From NCBI RefSeq assembly GCF_003344345.1, contig NZ_QPIP01000225.1, positions 1 to 8,688 on the forward strand: a stretch of 8,688 nucleotides of DNA, given 5' to 3'. The DNA is from Wolbachia endosymbiont of Cylisticus convexus (lineage in GTDB: Bacteria; Pseudomonadota; Alphaproteobacteria; Rickettsiales; Anaplasmataceae). Made by a program: the position numbers and the translations under genes. This document shows positions 5,195 through 8,688 of this stretch, piece after piece (within the stretch, counting starts at the first letter, position 1; each line of letters begins with the position of its first letter). Below the pieces are notes generated by a model. It made no database searches, had not been told where the DNA came from, and worked only from the letters and a program-made list of their open reading frames with translations.

Positions 5195-7162
5195 ATGAGT
5201 AGTGAGGTAAAAAACAAGCGATGTGTGGAATACGCAGAACAAACTAGCTCAAAAAGTTATTATTCTTCAGAGTATCGGGATTCACAGCCAAATACTGCTC
5301 TAAGCAATTTAAACTCAGGGGAAGACTCGAACTCAAGCTATGATTCAGATAACCCTTTGACTGATGAAGAGAGTTTATTGGTTGAAGAGTTTTATAAGGA
5401 AATGGAAAATAGACAGGAGAAAAGTAAGCAAAAGTATAAGGAAATTAAAGAAGAAATTACACAAAAGTATAAAAAAGATTGGACAAAGGATGATCTAATA
5501 GAAGAAATTATAAGAAAGTATGGAGAAGATTGGACAAAGAATGCTCTAAAGGATGATCTAATAGAAAAAGTTATACAAAAGTCTGGAAAAGATTGGACAA
5601 AGGATAATCTAATAGAAGAAATTGCAAGAAAGTATGGAAAAGATTGGACAGAGGATGTTCTAATGGAAGAAATTATACAAAAGTATGGAGAAGATTGGAT
5701 AAAGGATGATCTAATAGAAGAAATTGCAAGAAAGTATGGAAAAGATTGGACAGAGGATGATCTAATAGAAGAAATTATACAAAGGTCTGGAGAAGATTGG
5801 ACAAAGGATGATCTAATAGAAGAAATTATAAGAAAGTATGGAAAAGATTGGACAGAGGATGATCTAATAGAAGAAATTGCAAGAAAGTATGGAAAAGATT
5901 GGACAAAGGATGCTCTAATAGAAGAAATTATAAGAAAGTATGGAAAAGATTGGACAAAGAATGCTTTAAAGTATGCTCTAATAGAAGAAGTTACACAAAA
6001 GTATGGAGAAGGTAATACTCTAAGGGGTGTTCTAATAAAAGAAATTACACAAAAGTCTGAAGAAATTTGGGTAAGGGGTGCTCTAGAAGAAATTAGATGT
6101 GTAGTAAATAATTATCTTAAAAAGGGAATAAAGTTGAACTCATATTGTGGCGACAATGGAACAACTGTAGTGAATTTAATACTTAGGAGAGTGCTAGATG
6201 TTCTTGAAGAGGTTACAGAAGTAACCTCTGGCAAATTTATTTATTATAGTGAAGATCTAGCAACAGATGAAGAAAGTGTGAGTATTATACAAGATATTGT
6301 TAAAAATTTACTATTAAAAGGCGGGAAAGTGCAGCGAGATTTTTTCTATAACGATAGGATATCACATGCAACTATGGGATTTATAAATCCTCGTAGTAAA
6401 GGGTTTCATGAAGATGAAGAGAAAGAGTTTGATAAATGTCTTTTTGGTGAATGTAAATACATTATGGATCAGCTAAAAAGTGCTGCGTATGAAAGCATTG
6501 TGAACAAAAACAAACAAATTCAAGATGAGTTAGAAATAAGCATAGATAATATATATTCTCATATAAAGTATCCACAAGGTAGTATTGTTGAGGTTGTAAA
6601 AATTACAAATGAATTGGAGGTGGAAAATCTAGAATTAGAAGTCTGCGAGTTGGAGATAGGAGAAAGTAAAGTAATAGTTGAATTTGAAGAAAAAAGCAGA
6701 AATTACACTGACATTGCAGGTAGTGACGGTATAGTGTTAACTTTCTACACCAGCTTGGGGGAGTTAGAAGTTGAATTATATCTTGATGAGGAGGATGAAA
6801 ATCTCATAGGGATAGAAGTAAGAGATCAAGAAAAGTTAGAGAAATTGAAAAGCTGTAACGAAGAAATAGGGGAAAATTGCTTATTAGGAGGTTTATCAGT
6901 TAATCAAGCTATAAAACAAGGGTATTTTGAACGATCTAGAGAGCTTTGTCAGTCTTCTGAAAGAGTTAGCTTATCTGAAAAAATTGAGGAAGCAGCATTG
7001 GAAGCAGTAAAAGATTTAGAGTATGGCGATATAGTAAACTCTTCGTCAAATTCCTGTAGAGAAGGTTATGCAGAAAATCAGGGCGCTAGTATCAACTCAA
7101 GTCACTCAGTGCAGCATAGCAAGTCAAGTGGAAATAGGAGAAGTACAAGTGCTCTAGGTTAA
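5195..7162 (+). CDS. Tandem 17-residue-repeat protein of unknown function, candidate host-interaction protein
   Basis: A 655-residue, highly charged protein starting MSSEVKNKRCVEY. The start is set by GAGGT before 5195 and by a promoter candidate. Residues 1-90 are Ser/Asn/Glu-rich and end in a charged helical stretch. Residues 91-286 hold eleven tandem units with consensus KYGKDWTxDDLIEEIIR, followed by one decayed unit to about residue 302. Residues 303-620 are non-repetitive. One part (GIKLNSYCGDNGTT, then LLLKGGK) is faintly reminiscent of degenerate ankyrin units, and a Glu-rich, probably beta-strand segment follows. The last 25 or so residues are Ser-rich with a basic NRR near the end. 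There is no signal peptide or membrane segment. I do not recognise the family. The setting beside cin genes and an ankyrin relic suggests a secreted effector, perhaps by type IV secretion, but this is inference. Confidence 0.75.
   Translation: MSSEVKNKRCVEYAEQTSSKSYYSSEYRDSQPNTALSNLNSGEDSNSSYDSDNPLTDEESLLVEEFYKEMENRQEKSKQKYKEIKEEITQKYKKDWTKDDLIEEIIRKYGEDWTKNALKDDLIEKVIQKSGKDWTKDNLIEEIARKYGKDWTEDVLMEEIIQKYGEDWIKDDLIEEIARKYGKDWTEDDLIEEIIQRSGEDWTKDDLIEEIIRKYGKDWTEDDLIEEIARKYGKDWTKDALIEEIIRKYGKDWTKNALKYALIEEVTQKYGEGNTLRGVLIKEITQKSEEIWVRGALEEIRCVVNNYLKKGIKLNSYCGDNGTTVVNLILRRVLDVLEEVTEVTSGKFIYYSEDLATDEESVSIIQDIVKNLLLKGGKVQRDFFYNDRISHATMGFINPRSKGFHEDEEKEFDKCLFGECKYIMDQLKSAAYESIVNKNKQIQDELEISIDNIYSHIKYPQGSIVEVVKITNELEVENLELEVCELEIGESKVIVEFEEKSRNYTDIAGSDGIVLTFYTSLGELEVELYLDEEDENLIGIEVRDQEKLEKLKSCNEEIGENCLLGGLSVNQAIKQGYFERSRELCQSSERVSLSEKIEEAALEAVKDLEYGDIVNSSSNSCREGYAENQGASINSSHSVQHSKSSGNRRSTSALG
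5465..6052 (+). repeat. In-frame tandem repeat array, eleven units of mostly 51 bp
   Basis: Eleven consecutive units encode 17, 21, 17 (seven times), 21 and 18 residues, for 196 codons in all. The 21-residue units (second and tenth) each carry a 12-bp insertion encoding four residues after DWTK. Conservation extends to the DNA: the stretch around GATGATCTAATAGAAGAAAT is repeated almost without change, including third codon positions. This points to recent duplication or gene conversion. A twelfth, strongly diverged unit follows to about 6100. Length variation between strains is expected. Confidence 0.9.
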
Positions 7163-7208
7163 AATAACAGATTTTTAGGCAAGGCCAAGGGTTATAAATT
7201 ACCTTTCT

Positions 7209-7607
7209 TCAAGCACCGATTTTCGAGATTACAATTTTATTTACCTCTTGTGAGTAGCTCTCTACAGTTGGAGTTACATTAAATTCTACTATGTTTTTAT
7301 CCAAAGTTACATCATTTACCACATAGTCAGAATTCAAAAGATCACTATAATAGCTCCCGCTTCTCCAGCTACCCTCTGATATTTGCAAATGCTCTTTGTC
7401 TAGCCATATAAGAGATTCTCTCTCATGATCTTTATGAAAAAATGATAAATTTTCATCTTCATTTCCACACGCGTGGAGACTCAGCGAGTATAAGTAAAAA
7501 TCATCTTTAATATGCTGACCATCTTTATTATATTTGTGTACCTCATAATAAGAATTATCATCAACAAATTCTGAATCATTATTGAAAAAATCTATAAAAT
7601 CTGTCAT
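7209..7607 (-). CDS. Small acidic hypothetical protein, 132 residues
   Basis: The ATG at 7607-7605 on the minus strand is preceded by AGAGG at 7620-7616 with eight bases of spacing, and by a well-formed promoter candidate at 7641-7669. The product begins MTDFIDFFNNDSEF and is rich in Asp, Glu, Ser and Tyr. It has no signal peptide, membrane segment or motif I can name. Alternating polar and hydrophobic stretches in the second half (for example VVNDVTLDKNIVEFNV) suggest beta strands. The gene is convergent with the repeat-protein gene, the two stops lying 46 bases apart. I do not recognise the family. The start signals make it a real gene more likely than not. A partner or inhibitor role towards a neighbour is only a guess. 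Confidence 0.6.
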   Translation of the reverse strand: MTDFIDFFNNDSEFVDDNSYYEVHKYNKDGQHIKDDFYLYSLSLHACGNEDENLSFFHKDHERESLIWLDKEHLQISEGSWRSGSYYSDLLNSDYVVNDVTLDKNIVEFNVTPTVESYSQEVNKIVISKIGA

Positions 7608-7640
7608 AATGTTAGCCTCTTTTATTAATAAACTACTAAT

Positions 7641-7669
7641 AGTGTAACTAATATTTTTATATAAGTCAA
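7641..7669 (-). promoter_or_regulatory. Candidate sigma-70 promoter of the 132-residue protein gene
   Basis: On the minus strand TTGACT (7669-7664, five of six) is followed after exactly 17 bases by TACACT (7646-7641, four of six). Transcription would begin near 7634, giving a leader of about 27 bases that contains the AGAGG ribosome binding site. Confidence 0.5.
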
Positions 7670-7674
7670 TATAA

Positions 7675-7688
7675 GTTAATTTATTAAC
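7675..7688. repeat. Perfect inverted repeat next to the minus-strand promoter
   Basis: GTTAAT and ATTAAC are separated by two bases, immediately upstream of the -35 box of the minus-strand gene. The location suits a regulator site. A second odd palindrome, ACAAGT-A-ACTTGT, lies at 7709-7721. Both are short and could be chance. Confidence 0.25.
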
Positions 7689-7808
7689 TAAAATTTTGAA
7701 CTAAACTCACAAGTAACTTGTCATTCCTTACTGGGAAGATTTTCCTGCTTTTCACTGTTTGTTAATATATATCAAGATCTTCGATTTTAGGGAATGTTCA
7801 AAAAAGTG

Positions 7809-7860
7809 TGTCAAACCGAAAAAAAGTAATTTATATCAATTTAAAAATGGAGGTTTGACA
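7809..7860 (+). promoter_or_regulatory. Inverted repeat that could mask the transposase ribosome binding site
   Basis: TGTCAAACC (7809-7817) is perfectly complementary to GGTTTGACA (7852-7860). The right arm covers the last two bases of the GGAGG ribosome binding site (7849-7853) and ends directly against the ATG at 7861. A transcript entering from outside the element would carry both arms and could fold to hide the start. A transcript starting inside the 34-base loop would lack the left arm. This kind of protection against read-through expression is known for other insertion sequences such as IS10 and IS50. Confidence 0.5.
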
Positions 7861-8688
7861 ATGAGTCAAAAAGTAGTAAACAGAACTAACGGATTGGTAG
7901 ATTATAAAGAGTTGGAAACAAATATCCTGTCGTCTATACGAGAAGGAAGACCGTTGACAGGAAAGGAGGGAGCATTAACACCATTTATAAAAAAGCTGCT
8001 GGAGGCGAGTCTAGAAGGTGAAATAGAAAACCATTTATTAGCTGAAAGTGAAGAAAATAATCGCAGAAATGGGAGGAATGGAAAGACTTTACGTACAAGT
8101 GCAGGTTCATTTGAGCTGTTAACGCCAAGAGATAGAGAAGGAAGTTTTGAGCCGCAAATAGTCAAAAAAAGGCAAACAAGCTTACATCCAGAGCTTGAAA
8201 CGAAGATTTTGAGCACATTTGCCAGTGGTATGAGCTATAGAGATATAGCGTCACACGTTGAGGAAATTTATGATCACAAAATATCGGTAGCAGAGATATC
8301 AAGTATTACCGACAAATTACTGCCTATAATCAATGAATGGCGTAGTCGTCCACTGCAATCAGTATACCCGATAGTATTTATGGATGGGATGTTCTTTAAG
8401 GTCAAGGAGGATGGACATTGCGTAAGTAAATGTATGTACAATATATTGGGCATAGACCAAAATGGCAGAAAAGAAGTCCTGGGCTTTTATTTGGCTGAAA
8501 GTGAAGGAGCTAACTTTTGGTTGGAAGTGCTAAATAACCTCAAAGAAAGAGGAGTAGAAGATATTCTGATTGCATGTGTAGATGGGCTAAAAAGCTTTCC
8601 TGCAGCCATCAACAGTGTATTTCCCAGTGCAGAAGTGCAGCTATGTATAGTACACCAAATAAGAAATTCTCTGAAATATGTATCCAGT
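7861..8688 (+). CDS. IS256-family (mutator-type) transposase, N-terminal 276 residues
   Basis: A DDE transposase that cuts and joins the element ends. It begins MSQKVVNRTNG after GGAGG with seven bases of spacing and stays open to the window edge; family members are usually about 400 residues, so roughly two thirds is present. Residues about 30-130 match the family N-terminal region, including NRRNGRNGKTLRTSAG and the TPRDREGSFEPQIV segment. The first catalytic Asp is D175 in FMDGMFFKVK and the second is D241 in CVDGLKSFPAA. They are followed by the family's C-x2-H signature at C262-H265 in CIVHQIRNSLKYV. The catalytic Glu lies beyond the window. No frameshift or stop is seen, so the visible part is intact. 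Confidence 0.93.
   Translation, partial: MSQKVVNRTNGLVDYKELETNILSSIREGRPLTGKEGALTPFIKKLLEASLEGEIENHLLAESEENNRRNGRNGKTLRTSAGSFELLTPRDREGSFEPQIVKKRQTSLHPELETKILSTFASGMSYRDIASHVEEIYDHKISVAEISSITDKLLPIINEWRSRPLQSVYPIVFMDGMFFKVKEDGHCVSKCMYNILGIDQNGRKEVLGFYLAESEGANFWLEVLNNLKERGVEDILIACVDGLKSFPAAINSVFPSAEVQLCIVHQIRNSLKYVSS

Larger units (their letters stand above)
7790..8688 (+). mobile_element. IS256-family insertion sequence, left part (continues beyond the window)
   Basis: The element is identified by its transposase. The left end is placed at the GGG of 7790-7792, because GGGAATGTTC followed by GTGTGTCA resembles the terminal inverted repeats of IS256-family elements, which often begin with GG and lie close to the transposase start. 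The right end, the matching inverted repeat and the target duplication (normally 8-9 bp) are outside the window, so the boundary is provisional. Confidence 0.7.

Noticed and set aside
5465..6052. Possible CRISPR array because of regular repeats
   Set aside because: Units are contiguous without unique spacers, keep one reading frame and encode a conserved peptide unit, so this is a coding tandem repeat.
7716..7735. Start of a Wolbachia palindromic repeat (CTTGTCATTCC)
   Set aside because: The second half of the usual palindrome is absent, so only a short, possibly chance, similarity remains.
7902..8216. 104-codon minus-strand frame inside the transposase gene
   Set aside because: It lies wholly antisense to a clearly recognised transposase and is a shadow frame.

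Overview
The window looks like accessory chromosome of a Wolbachia endosymbiont (Rickettsiales, Alphaproteobacteria). It is strongly AT-rich. It carries an adjacent gene pair recognisable as a cytoplasmic incompatibility operon of the nuclease kind (cinA-cinB, also called cifA-cifB), together with an ankyrin-repeat relic and an IS256-family insertion sequence. Such mixtures are typical of the eukaryotic-association regions of prophage WO and its remnants. The cin pair most resembles the one known from Wolbachia of Culex (wPip). Strain, supergroup and Cif type need a phylogeny that cannot be done here.

Layout: (1) 1-123, minus strand: 5' end of an unrecognised gene leaving the window. (2) 124-834: about 700 bp of non-coding DNA holding a candidate promoter for the leftward gene, a nested inverted-repeat element at 399-458 that may be a structured RNA, and a good promoter just before cinA. 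(3) 847-4410: cinA and cinB, separated by 9 bp and probably co-transcribed. CinB has two complete PD-(D/E)XK nuclease sites and no deubiquitinase domain. (4) 4411-4677: non-coding, possibly including a dispersed repeat remnant. (5) 4678-5110: a short ankyrin-repeat gene broken by a frameshift. (6) 5195-7162: a 655-residue protein with eleven or twelve tandem 17-residue repeats, not assignable to a family I know. (7) 7209-7607, minus strand: a small acidic protein of unknown function with its own well-formed promoter, convergent with the repeat protein. (8) 7790 to the window end: left end of an IS256-family element and the first 276 codons of its transposase, cut by the window edge.

How the parts fit together: from established work on Cif proteins, CinB is the nuclease toxin that causes embryonic death when delivered by sperm, and CinA binds it and rescues. 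The ankyrin relic and the repeat protein are, by inference, further host-interaction genes in the same island. The IS256 element offers a means of rearrangement. The least explained items are the 17-residue repeat protein, the 399-458 element and the 132-residue protein.
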